Shown here piece after piece: positions 46,319 through 57,780 of a DNA stretch of 64,000 nt. A model generated the notes under the pieces. That model worked only from the letters and a program-made list of their open reading frames with translations. It did no database searches and was not told the DNA's origin. This stretch comes from Chimonanthus salicifolius. Lineage: Eukaryota; Streptophyta; Magnoliopsida; Laurales; Calycanthaceae. Every line of letters begins with the position of its first letter. The first letter of the stretch is position 1. The stretch covers positions 11,718,302 through 11,782,301 of the forward strand of contig CM023539.1 of NCBI GenBank assembly GCA_013350335.1, read 5' to 3'. A program made the position numbers and the translations under genes.

Positions 46319-49300
46319 TGTCACGCCCCAACCCGAAGGGTGGGCCCAGAGCGCAACTGACTTTTTTTTTTTTTTTGAAACTAAACTAACACAAGCATTC
46401 TAACTGGGCCGGATCAATAGTTGGGCCCAAAGGTCACACATGATCCCAACATGTGGACTCAAACACATACGATAAGTCTACCCAACAAATAGACATAAAA
46501 TAACACATAGCATGATCACATAATTCCAACCATTGAATTATCATTTCAAAATCACATCAGAGTAACTACAGAAACGTAGTAGTTTTCAATACATCACATT
46601 GGTACAAAAATAAGTACCACACCCGGTACTTTACAAAAAAAAATGGTTCTAAGAACCAGAAAGCAAAAATAAGGGTATTCCCCTTAGTGGGAATCCCAAA
46701 ACACCGCCGCAACTTATCCACCCTAAGCTTGAAATAGAGGGTCCTCCTCTTCGGGTTCATTTCCTGAAAGGTGAGTGGGGTAAGCTAACTAGCCCACTGA
46801 AGAAAATATAACAGTACAGTTTTAAGTAAACAACAGGTTAGCAAATAATCAACAGTTGCAATAACATCTCATGCTTGATAATAAATTCACAATATCAAGT
46901 AATATCTCATCATCATCTTTCCATTACTGCTGTCATCCACCGTAACCCCTAGATACTATACTGACACCAATAGTATTAAGTCCCGACACGGTCAAAATGT
47001 ATCCTTGCAAGTACATCTCCGGTATGCACCTCAAACCGGTACTGACACACCTTGCCAGTCACTGTCGACCCACCTGGTCCAGTAGACGTAACCGACACCT
47101 CAACTCGGCGATGGTTCAATAGTAAAAGGTACGTGGAAGCAGTATCACATCTCATATGATCAATATCATAATCTTCACCATCATCATAAGCACTCTTACC
47201 ATAGTGCATCATGTCTAAGCACATGAGTGGGTTCATCAACTTGAAACCACTCATTGCTCCAAAATCCATCTCAAGTAACAAAACCTATTTACATCTACTA
47301 TAAAGTCAAATTCCCTCACTGTATATGTGTGGTTTCGCGGTCTCTGTTCAAACAAACAGACAAGTGCACAATCAATATACATAGCATCAAATACATACAC
47401 ATAAGTAGTATTTCGAAATCCCACGTTTTCCCAAAAATATCCAAGGTATATGGAATTGAGTCACCTACTTGGTTTCTAACCTTTTTAAATTACAATAATC
47501 CACATGATAATATAATAAAAAGGTGCTCAGTCCAAAACTCATATTATCTTCTGGGCATTGACCAGATTGACTTATTGAGTTAGGTCTAGATTCTCAGGTC
47601 ACCTCTTGGTTGTCTTCTAGATAGGACCAGATCTGACATTTTGAGTAAGGCCTCGAGGTCACTCAGTACCCGACAAATATAGCGTCGGCCTAAAAGTGAG
47701 ATTACTCAGTGCCCGACCAATAGAGTCGGCCTGCAAGTGAATACAATAGTATATACACTATAGTAATAAGAAAAGAGGGTTAGTACAAATTTTAATTTAA
47801 TAATGGGGTACTAACATCACATGGAATCAATAATAATCAAACAAGAACATTTTACACTTCAAAAACTGGGTCCCTCGGAACATGCTTCGGAACCAGGTAC
47901 TATGGCTTCGGATCATCCGACCCACACCTAAACTAGTCATTGACCTCGGATCATGGGTCTGACTTCGAATCATCTGAAGATCGGGTCTCGGATCATCCGA
48001 AATCCTTCCGAACCGGAAAAATAGAGAAAACAGGTCTCGGTGGGTCTATGCATTTCTGAACATCCGAAGTGAGGCTCAGAACGTCTGAGTGGGATTCGGT
48101 CCTTCCGAGCTCTGCTCGGAACATCCGACTGAGTCGAGCTAGGGTCGAGCGCTTCTGGGCTTCGGGTGAAGCTCGGAACGTCCGAGGGGTCCTCTCGGAC
48201 CGTCCGAAGATCGACTCTCGGACCGTCCGAAGATCGACTCTCGGACCGTCCGAGAGTCATCTTCCTCACTGTCTGCACCTATAGACAGTGACGGCAGACA
48301 CACTATGAAATACGAATCCTGAAACATTGGGTTTCCCGGATTCGATTTCCACACCTAGCAGGTCCGATGGACTCCTCTGGAGTCCCCTTTCCATAGGGAA
48401 AGGTTGAAAGTTTTAAAACTCAATAGGCCAACCAATTTTAAAACGAAAAGCTCACTGGTACACTAAAAATCGAGTTTTTCCTTAAACTTTTAAATGGTTT
48501 TTCTTACTCAAATCAAGGCCAAAACTGGTTTTTCTTTATTCTAAACCGACTGGAATTTGAAAATGAACACAGTGATTACCTTCACTGGGGTTCCTGGGCT
48601 AAAAATTCGGTCTTTGAAAATCTTTCCTCTTAAGCTACGATTAAGCTAAACTGAGAAAACAGGGAAAGATAGGAGCAAAGGTCGGCTGGAAAAACCAGAG
48701 AGCAGAGACTGAAAGAGAAGAGAAGAAGGTATGGGAGTTAAACCAGTAGACTGAGGGCCGTACTTATAGAAATCTGGCTGGGAAAGGGGGCCATCCGGCC
48801 ACTGTATGCTTGTGTATGCAGCCGGAGCTGACGTCCTGAACAGTGGAAACACTGTTCGGTAACTTGGGTTGCAAATAAGTCCTCTACAAAATTTGGATTT
48901 TGCAAAAGGGTCCCTGAATTGATAAAAGCCGATTTTTTTAACTAAACATAAAATTTTGAAAGCTCAAAAACTTAATCCAACCTTACAGATAAGTTGGGTT
49001 TCTTTAGTCACCATAAAAATTTTGAGATTTAAAATTACTAAAAATCATTGATTTAAATAAAAACTATAATTTAACCCTATTTACTTAATTAAACAAATGT
49101 TAAGTAAAACAATTTAGAGACCTCATTTTGGGGTGTCAAATAATAACTAGACCATGCTTAAAATGATCTACCATAAAACAGTTGTTTCGAAATTTATCTC
49201 ATCTCCAATATCATTTAAAATAATTATTTCCCCCTTTCGGGGTTTTGACGGGCTGTTTTAAATACATTTTCTGAAAATAAAATTATTTTAAAATTAGAAA

Positions 49301-49555
49301 TACAAATCCTTTATCAAAGAGAACATTATCATCCAAAAATAATCACATAACAACATAATTTATAAAAATAATAACAAGAAGCGGTAAATTACTATTTTGC
49401 CCCTCCAGCTGGAAGAGCTGGATCACTGATCTTTCGAGTTCGGATTGGGCCACACCTAGGCTTCTCTCAAAGCCCTAACCGTAATCTTCAAGATTGACCG
49501 GTCAAAATAAGGTTTATTGAGCTAACCTACGCCTAATCTGGGTCAGGGTGTCACA
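46319..49555. mobile_element. Solo LTR (3237 bp) inside the MULE transposase, TSD ATCCA
   Basis: It starts TGTCACGCCCCAACCCG and ends GGGTCAGGGTGTCACA, with an exact duplication ATCCA at 46314-46318 and 49556-49560. Removing it with one repeat restores the transposase frame. It belongs to the same family as the chromovirus B LTR (12923-16334): same start, same order of internal blocks and the same end. Like that LTR it has an array of TCGGANCNTCCGA palindromes (47870-48260). Confidence 0.95.
48192..48254. repeat. 23-bp tandem repeat within the solo LTR
   Basis: The unit ctctcggaccgtccgaagat + cga occurs at 48192-48214 and 48215-48237, with a partial third copy to 48254. Each unit holds the palindrome TCGGACCGTCCGA. 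Confidence 0.9.
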
Positions 49556-50796
49556 ATCCACGCGTGGACAAATTGTTCTTTATAAGGTATCCACGTGCTT
49601 TGTAAATAGTTTACTGCGTGACGAACATTTTGAAAATTTTCTTTAAAAATCTCCCATGCTTCATAGAATGCTTCTTCGGCTGGAGACCGTATCAATTTAT
49701 TCCAATCAGACATAAATGCATCAAAAATTTCTTTGTTTTCAAAGAGATGTTTAGTATGAGGAAGAATATTTTTATTGATATGCCAAATGCATAAAATATG
49801 AACAACAGTAGGGAGACATTCTCAATCGTATTCTTTAATGCCAATTCTCTATCAGTCACAATAACTGGGCGACCTGGATCAACTTCTAACATTCTTCTGA
49901 ACATTTGTAACGCCCATACATAATCGGTTGCTTTCTCATTTCTTAGAAAAACAAAACATGAGAAGAAACTAGGATTACAACTTGTGACACCAATGATATT
50001 GAACAATGACATATGATATCTATTGATCTTGTATGTGCAATCCATAAGAAAAATATTATTATATCTCTTACTGATTGCAATTGACAATGGATGTGTAAAG
50101 AACAGATGCAACAGATGACCTTCATTGTCATGTTCAAGCCAATATTGGAAACCACCTTTTACAAGATCTTCTATCAAAGCTTGAATTGAAGTACGGTCTC
50201 TCAATTTCTCTTTTCGAACCGTACGCAAGCAATTCCTCAAATCTACCGATGTTACTCCAAGTGTTGGATTTTTTTTTCTAAGTATCTCCAAAGTTTGACG
50301 AGGTGGTATATTGCTACTCGACATTTCACTGATTTTTTTTCTCTTCATTTGTAAAACATCTTGTACTCAGATAACCAACTAATATATTCGATCTTTCATG
50401 ATTGTTCTCCAAATCTTTAATGTTCAACTTCCATGACCCATCAAGAAGTTGTTTCCCTCTCACTTCAAATGGACAATTGACAAGCTGAGAGGATGCTTTC
50501 CTTTGCCGCTCATCATCTTTCAAATTCCATGTGTTGTGATATGTACCACCTCTATCGCAACCAAGAGATACAATCTTGTCCTCACTACTTGACCGCTTGA
50601 TGGTAACGGTAAATACTTGTGAAATTGCAACTTTTTTAACATAATTAATAAGATCCTCTCGACTTGAAAAAGATGTATCATCAACAAGCTCATTTTCATT
50701 TAAAAGGTCATTCAGAAGTTATTCAGTATTCTCAACTAAATCCATGCCATTTGACGATTCATAAAATGTAGATGGACCTTCCTCACTGTAATTCAT
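49556..50796 (-). pseudogene. MULE transposase, N-terminal half (FAR1-type DNA-binding domain and catalytic core)
   Basis: From the Met at 50796 the frame gives SSREDLINYVKKVAISQVFT and CPFEVRGKQLLDGSWKLNI, then NNHERSN: the zinc-binding FAR1/WRKY-GCM1-type domain. After a frameshift in a T run (50333-50340) comes EMSSSNIPPRQTLEILRKKN, then the MULE core with FLMDCTYKINRYHM (first Asp) and GRPVIVTDRELALKN (second Asp), then a frameshifted W-I-N-K-N segment and AFYEAWEIFKENF. A stop at 50719-50721 near the start also disables it. The upstream leader (50830-51230) runs into the right TIR. Confidence 0.93.
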
Positions 50797-51239
50797 AGGT
50801 GTGATATCTATAAGAACAGAGGGAAGGAGATTATTGCATTGTTAAATAAAGGATAAAAAATCATTAAACATGAAAAAACAAAATGAAAAATACATAATAT
50901 TACAGAGGAAAACCAGCGCCAATAACTGGAGGATTATACTTAAAAAATAAAACAACATATGGGTTTGAAGAGTTACCTTCTGTACGAATCACGAGATTTA
51001 GAGGGCGGACCTGATTGAGCAGTCTGTGATGGTTGAATACGGCAGTAAAGAGATTTCAGGAGGATAATGAGAGAAGAGAAGCGACAGAGAAAAGGATGTT
51101 TACCGAGAGAAAATGGGTTGGAGGAGATATGAATATGGCAGTAAAGAGAGGGAGAAAACCAGTTTTTCGGTGTAAAGATAGAGCTGTTGGTAGTTGGTAG
51201 TTGGTGTTAATGCGATGTGTATTAAAAAACAGTGTCGAT

Positions 51240-51776
51240 TGTATTCGGTTCGCCTAAGGCATTAAGGGATCCAGTTGGTGATCCGATTTTGGACATTCCT
51301 GTTTTCGGTGAATTCGGCTAGTCGAAGTCCATTAAGGGATCCGGTTGGTGATCCGTTTTTGGACATTCCTTTATTCGGCTCGCTGAAGGCCATTAAGGGA
51401 TCCGGTTGGTGATTCGAGTTTGGATATTCCTGTATTCAACTCGCCGAAGGCCATTAAGGGATCCGGTTGGTGATCCAATTTTGGACATTCCTGTATATGG
51501 TACTCCAAAGGCTATTAAGGGATCTGGTTGGTGATCCGATTGTTGACATTCGGTGAATTCGGCTCACCGAAGCCCATTAAGGGATCTAGTTGGTGATCGG
51601 CTTTTGGACATTTCAGTATTCGGTGAATTCGGCTCGCCGAGGGAGACTAAGGGGTTCGGTTGGGTGATTCGATTTCGACATTTTCTCTTATTTACGGTAC
51701 GGACAATAAAGGGTAAAATGGAGAAGGGTAAAAACCCGTGTTCGTAAACACAAAATGCCCATGGGAGGATTGCTAT
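51240..51776 (-). repeat. MULE right TIR with inverted 61-bp repeats
   Basis: About seven units in the opposite orientation to the left TIR (ccattaagggatccggttgg, tgatccgattttggacattc, ctgtattcggctcgccgaag), then the unique outer part (51660-51776), which is close to 100% complementary to the left outer TIR over stretches such as gtaaacacaaaatgccca. Confidence 0.92.
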
Positions 51777-51961
51777 TAGTTCGTAAACCTCTCTCCATTC
51801 ACCATTTATCAATTAATATTTCATTTTTCTTAATCCTAGCGATTCTTAACTCTTTTAAATTATGATTTGTTTTTTTAATTTTTAGGTGTTTCACCAAATT
51901 AGCTCCAAGCCTATACCCATAAGACTCTTACTATTAATTGAGAATTGAGACATTTTCTTTA

Positions 51962-52293
51962 GGGGAGCCATACAGACACTCGATTTTTCTTTCCCTACAC
52001 ACCCTTTTTCAAAATTTTTGAGTGAAATGACCCTTTTGCCCTTCCACTTAATATTCAGCCACAGAACCGCCGAAGGATCGACCGAATGCACAGAAGAGAG
52101 GGAAACAAAACCTGTGGGCCCCACCGTTTTCTTTCCCTCTCTTTTGTGCATTCGGTCGATCCTTCGTCTGAAGGAATGCTTCCTTCGGCAGTTCTTCGAC
52201 TGAATATTAAGTGGAAGGGCAAAAGGGTCATTTCACTCAAAATTTGAAAAAGGGTGTGTAGGAAAGAATAACTGGGTGTCTGTATGGCTCCCC
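51962..52293. mobile_element. Fold-back MITE, 332 bp, TSD TTTCTTTA
   Basis: The ends are GGGGAGCCATACAGACAC and its complement GTGTCTGTATGGCTCCCC. The inverted repeat continues inward for about 95 bp (gagtgaaatgacccttttgc, cacttaatattcag), then again through accgaatgcac/gtgcattcggtcgatccttc. So almost the whole element can fold into one hairpin. The 8-bp duplication TTTCTTTA is exact at 51954-51961 and 52294-52301. The G-rich ends suggest the Mutator group but the superfamily is open. Confidence 0.93.
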
Positions 52294-52301
52294 TTTCTTT
52301 A

Positions 52302-53744
52302 TGATACCATTTTTGTTGTAGGTATCCGATCTCTCAAACTCGACTCGAGCCTGATCAAAGACGAGTCAGTCCAATCAAATCGGACTAATGAGTTTGTTCT
52401 TCAAATTTATTGTTGGACCAATGGTGGGAAGAGAGGGCCCACTTCAAAGCTATGTTAACAGCCACATCAGCTGTGAAGTCATCACCATGTAAGACCCACG
52501 AACTGCCCAATGAGCATTTTAAAGCAAAAATGGTTGGCCTAAGAACCAAATGAAAAATGGAAGGTGCCGCAGCGTGAGTTGCTAATGGCTGTTGACAGCA
52601 AGTGGGTGGCTTAAGGTCCCACTACATGATTGCTTGGGTCATTTCACCATGAAAAAAATTGAGAAAAAATTCGAAGAAGAAATGGAAAGAAATCGAGAGA
52701 AACTGCTAAATCTTTTCCCATACAAAATGGCAATGAAGATCAATATATTTTATACATTCATGAAAAATTAGATTATTTGCAATATGTAACGTAGTTTGAC
52801 TCTCACAAAACACCCATCTTAGATTCTCAGCAGATGAGAAAAAGAGAGAACCTAAATTCAACTCCTTTTGAGACTATCCATACCATTGGAACCATTGTAG
52901 AATCTCCTTTTCCAAATAGAATGAGGCCAGTAGTACTTTCTCCTAGTTATTGGTCCCTTGATATTAGAAAAACTACTTCACACGATATATCCATCTCGTC
53001 AAATTGTTGTTTGAAAACTGAGTGAAATCTAATGGAGTGTAACACATTTGAATCTCTTCCTTCTTGGTTGTTCCATCAGTGGATGCTTCTAATTCAACAT
53101 CTTGACCCTAAGTAAAAAAATCGGCTGATTGGTGTGTATCAGTAGTTACGCAATGATTTTTTTAGAACTGACATGTTGGGCCTACCGCGGCATAGGCGCG
53201 ATGCGCACATTGGAAATCCTAGGTTTTAGGCCGATCTACACAATGCACACGGCCAACCCAATTGCATTATTTATTTAACTTTTTTCACTTTTTTTTAGTC
53301 TACATCCGTCAAAAACTATTTTTTATATAATGAACACTCTACACGAATCCTATCATATCTTATAAAGTCCATTAGCCAACCGATCTTTGCTTCTCAATCT
53401 CTACTACTCCATCTTTTCTTTCAAACCTCATTTATTTGAATTTTAACGTGAAAAAAAACACAGTTTTCAGATATTTTCAAAGATCCATATTGCTGAAGCT
53501 CGAGTTCCTTGCTAAACCTACTAGTAGTGAAAGTTTATTTCATGGAATTTCTATTATTTTTTAAAAACATTTGAAATTCTTGATTTCATAACTTAAAAAC
53601 AATATTTTGACATGTAAATGACCACTACTTAATGGAAAAATAAATACATATACATGAAGTCAATTATTTTCATGACTTTCTATATTTTTGTAGAAATTTT
53701 TTAAATATAAAATAAAAAAATATATATATGAGGAAAGATAAAAG
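52302..53744. other. AT-rich intergenic DNA, no gene recognised
   Basis: No protein motif found. A less AT-rich patch at 53160-53240 has no recognisable content. Confidence 0.5.
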
Positions 53745-54237
53745 TATCGGAGGCGGGCCAAATTTTTTCTCCCAGAACTTGACTATCCTTTTGACTCAAA
53801 GATATAGCCCGATGCACTTCACAACGAAGGCTGCCAAGGTTTCCTTCATTTCTTTCATATCAGTGGAAAATTTGTGAACTTCAACTTCCAATTTGGACAT
53901 GTGATCAACCATATGGCAGACTGATAGCATGATGGGCATCAACTGCCTCTGATATCAAATTGATAGAATCCAGTTCTGAACAAGTGACTTAATCTATCCT
54001 CCCAAACAATTGCAAATCTCAAATCCCCCTTCTTTATTCTCAAATTTATAATTACCCATATGTTTATAATAATAAACTCCCTAAAACTATTCAATTGGTC
54101 CCTAAAATCACTCCTTGCTGAATAATAAACGCAGAAATGCTGGACAATTTTCTCTTAAACTGATGCTGAAGAAGTTAATCCCATCCATTCACATCTGGCT
54201 GCCTTTGATGGCTTGGGATTGTGTTGGTTCTTATCAG
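53745..54237 (-). mobile_element. LTR-retrotransposon 5' end: short LTR, primer site and start of a coding region
   Basis: On the minus strand an LTR of 277 bp reads from TGATAAGAACC (54237) to GGATTCTATCA (53961). It is followed by a diverged primer site TTGATATCAGAGGC (53958-53945) and then a segment encoding, with interruptions, HMVDHMSKLEVEVHKFSTDM and KEMKETLAAF, which resembles gag N-termini with a coiled coil. The element stops near 53745. The LTR length and lineage are uncertain. Confidence 0.5.
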
Positions 54238-54507
54238 TATCCTATCTTATATCATTTAAAATGGAATTCGTAAGGAGCACTCCATGGTAAGATTTAATTG
54301 GACCAATCAATATGTGGTTTGAAATTGGAACATAATACAAGCAGGCTTCTATGGAATATAGGATTTGGTGGGCTAGAAAGGGGTTGAAATGGAACACAAA
54401 ACAGGTGGGTTGCGGCCACTAAGGATCTATTGTAATGTGAAATAGGTAGATTGAAATCAAATATTAAACAGGTGGGCTACAATGGAATGAAGAACCCTAG
54501 GTGGTTG

Positions 54508-55039
54508 TGAAACGTCAAAACAAGTTGAGATGATTAGGCAACGACTCAAAGTTGCACAAAGTCGACAAAAGAATTATGCTGATAAGAGGCGGAGACCTCT
54601 ACAGTTTGAAGTTGGATATTTTGTGTTCTTGAGTGTCGCTCCACGACATGGTATACAGAGATTTGGTCGCAAAGGGAAGCTACCATCTCGCTACGTGGGA
54701 CCGTTCGAGATCGTGAAGAGAGTTGGAGAAGTTGCTTACCAATTGGCACTACCTTCAAAACTGGAAAAGGTGCATAGCACATTTCATGTGTCAATGCTCC
54801 GAAAGTACGAATCAGATCCTTCACATGTATTAAATATAGAACAGATAGAAGTTTCTAAAGACTTGACTTCTGAAGAGGTACCTATAGAGATTCAAGGTAC
54901 ACGAACTCAAGTGCTTCGAATAAAGAGCATTCCACTAGTGCAAGTCTTGTGGCAACATCATGGTGTACAATACGGGACGTGGGAGCTAGAAGCGACGATG
55001 CGAAAGCTAACCCCAGTTTGTTTGCTGAGTAAGGTATGA
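54508..55039 (+). pseudogene. Chromovirus C: integrase C-terminus and chromodomain
   Basis: From ETSKQVEMIRQRLKVAQSRQ an open frame of about 175 codons runs through [20 protein letters not shown] (GPY/F module), [38 protein letters not shown] and the chromodomain-like LVQVLWQHHGVQYGTWELEA, to a stop at 55039. This end is intact and close to that of chromovirus B, but the rest of pol is absent: at about 54507 it joins unrelated sequence. A polypurine tract follows (tttctttaaggggaatggga, 55067-55086). Confidence 0.93.
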
Positions 55040-55086
55040 GTTTTTCCTTGAAATTTCGGGTCGAAATTTCTTTAAGGGGAATGGGA

Positions 55087-57780
55087 TGTAATAGCCCGAC
55101 CAAAATTAGAGTATAATTATTTGATTAATTATAGTTGATTGTGTGTTTAGTGGCAGTTAATATGAGAGATTAACAAATGGGCTTTGTATAGAGTCAGAGT
55201 TGACTCGACCCGAGTTCAGAGTCTGTGGATCCAACTCGTTAGTGTAGTGACAAAGTTGAAATTATCCGAACTTTTCTCTAGTCGAGATCTTAAAATTGTA
55301 TGTATTTGAAGATCAATCATTTGAGGTATTTTTCTTCTTAAATTTGATTAAATTATCTACTTTTAAAATTTCAAGTCTAAAGAATTTTACCATCTGAATT
55401 TAAGAAGTGAGGAATTTGTTTTAAAATGTCAGATTTTAAATATTTGAAAGTGTCAAAATAGCATTGAATTTTAGAGGTGGTTTTATTAGTTAAATTATTT
55501 GACTCAATTGAAAATTTTGAGATTTTACAAAATAATATTAAGTTTTGGAATTTTGATGTTTAAATGACTTTGTTTAAATTTTAATGAATTTTCCTCTCTA
55601 GATATTTTAGTATTTAAATATTTAAATTATCTAACTTGTTGAGATTTGGTTTGGAGAGATTTGGAAATACGTAGTTTATGAAAAAAAAAAATTGAAATCT
55701 AAATAAATCTAAATGGGGATTATATTATTTTTCAAACTATAGAAGGTATATAGTTTTAAGTTATTTAAAAGAAGATAAGATCAAGACTAATAGGCTACTA
55801 TGTAGCTAGACCATCGTGGAAGAGAGAGACGAAAAGCCACCGACTTACGGTGGTTTTGTTTAAGAAAAGAGAGAGAGAGAGCCGAAAAGGAAAAAAAAAA
55901 ATCAAAACGGGTCTCTCATCCCTCTCTCCATCGGTTATTCTCCTTCTTTTTCCATTTCATCTTTTCCTCTTTGGCTTCTTCTTGTTTAGTTGTCCCTTTC
56001 TTCCCTTCGTTTCCTTTTCTTCTTTGTCCCTCCAACGTTCAAGTAGCAGCAACCCTTGTGTTATTCCTGCGTCTGCTCAGGGTTTTCAAAACAAGTCATT
56101 TCTCAACCGATTTCGACTATCAAGGTATCAAAATCCATCTATTCAAAATTTCATGAACTTCGGGACTGTTATCTTTGAAAAATAGTTTGATTTTAAGCTT
56201 CAAAATTGGATTTTTAAGGTTAGAGAAAAATAACCCACTTCTTTTGATTTTTGAGCTTCATCTTCCAAATTGGGTTTTGATGATGTTCAAAACCTTGATT
56301 TTGTAATCTTAAGCTAAAAGAGGGGAAAAATTAACCCCCAACTAACTCTTGGATGTTATATTTTAAGATATTATTTTTAGTGTTTTTGAGTTGAAATAAG
56401 TATTTATGGAAAATTAATATGTTTTACAAATTTGTGGTGAAAACGAGGATGGAAAAGGTGAGGAGACTCAACTATGGTTTAATTGCAAGTGAATGGTTGT
56501 ATGTGAATGTGTACCTGTCTTATGTAAAAATCATATATACATGATATATGTTGAACTATGCATGTGATTATTCGTATATACATGTGCTAACATGGTTATG
56601 CATGTGTTGTAAATATGAAGATTCTAGGTTGGTAAACCTAAATCTAATGTCAGTGGATGGTAATTGTGAATTTTTCCGTGTTTATGGAATTTTGTTTATT
56701 GTGTATGTTAAATATATACATACACACTTGTGAAGTTGGTCGAGCTCTTGCAAGATGCTGCATTTTCTCTGTCTTAACTTAATGCATTTGAGGATGAGTG
56801 AGATTCCTCGACAGGGTTGAGTGGGATACCCTGAACCTATACAGTTGAGTTGAGTGGGATACCCCAGTGAGTCAAAAAAACTATAATACACATTAAGAAT
56901 TGAAAAAAAAAAAGAACAATTGCCACATGTTCTGTTATTTATTTTAACTGCATTGTAGACTTTAATTCTCTATCACATGCTATATCTATGATATTTTGAG
57001 TTCTGTTCACTGGGCTAGAAGCTCACATGTACCTCAATGCAAGACAAGGTTTGGAGGCAGTGGAGGACCCCTCTGTAATGGCCTAAACTGTGGAATATCT
57101 GAATTCCAATAAGTTGTTTTGGAGTAGAATTTACTTAGATGACTTAATATGTAAATATTGTCTAAGCTTACCAGTTGTAGCATCCTTTTTCTCTTCCCGA
57201 TCTGCCAATTATGGCATTCACCTCATTGGTTTCTTGTGCTTTGCTATTTCTTTTAGCAAGCTCACAAATCTTTTTCATCTCGAAGACGTTTTTACAAGAC
57301 AAGATGTCTTGTGTAAATCTAATGTCTCTCTCAAAAGATGACTCTAGTTTAGCCTGGCTGTGGCTACTTTGTTGTCTGCTAGGAGTGGATTCAATCGTAC
57401 CAAATTCATGTTTCTTATCAAAGTTGAAAGAAAATGATCTTGGAAGGACTGGGTTTGGAATAGTCGAGGAACTACTCTCTCCTTCACCTGTTGACCATAT
57501 CGGAGTTTCAAGTTCATCTTCGGTTCCTCTTAAAGAGAATCAAAGATAAACCTTTTTCAACCAGAGTGCGCTAGCCGAGGATAGTGGAGAAGACGGTAGG
57601 AGAAATTCCATCTCACTATCATAAAAGACCTTAAGTGATAGTTTGAGTTTTATGAACACGTGTGGTCTCTTCATGGGCTTAGGCAGACCCAAGGCCATGG
57701 ACATATGGAGTTTGGGATTAGTTTTAATTAAAAAAAAAAATTAGTCCCGTTCTGGGCCCACATATCGGGTCGGGGTGTAT
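55087..57780 (+). mobile_element. Chromovirus C 3' LTR
   Basis: It begins TGTAATAGCCCGACC right after the polypurine tract. A matching end (gggtcggggtgta) occurs at about 57766-57779 without the final ca expected, so the right end is mutated or truncated. A short GA-rich run (55863-55890) and the ttcactgggctagaagctca block near 57005 resemble inner parts of other LTRs here. The frames at 55850-56185 are repeat or low-complexity products. Confidence 0.65.
57290..57549 (+). pseudogene. Possible copia GAG-pre-integrase fragment
   Basis: The stretch SLSKDDSSLAWLW, then LSKLKENDL, resembles the copia GAG-pre-integrase motif (WLWHRRLGH...L.KL...DL), but the HRRLGH residues are lost through a frame change. 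If real, it is a fragment inserted in the LTR of chromovirus C. No ends were found. Confidence 0.35.

Larger units (their letters stand above)
40901..51776 (-). mobile_element. Large Mutator-like element (MULE) with repeat-array TIRs and three coding regions
   Basis: The outer inverted repeats share (left read forward, right complemented) GCRATCCTCC, ATGGGCATTTTGTGTTTACG, cccttctccattttaccctt and then arrays of a 61-bp unit. Between them, all on the minus strand, lie a FAR1/MULE transposase (50796 down to 45430, split by a solo LTR), ORF B (44531-44068) and ORF A (about 43610-41993). Without the solo LTR the element is about 7.6 kb. The outermost bases and the target duplication are not resolved (AGTTCCTCA / AGTTCGTAA is only 6 of 9). 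The small MITE at 10465-10845 has related ends. Confidence 0.82.

Noticed and set aside
40880..51790. AGTTCCTCA / AGTTCGTAA as the 9-bp duplication of the large MULE
   Set aside because: Only 6 of 9 bases agree and the resulting left end would be longer than the right; not reliable.
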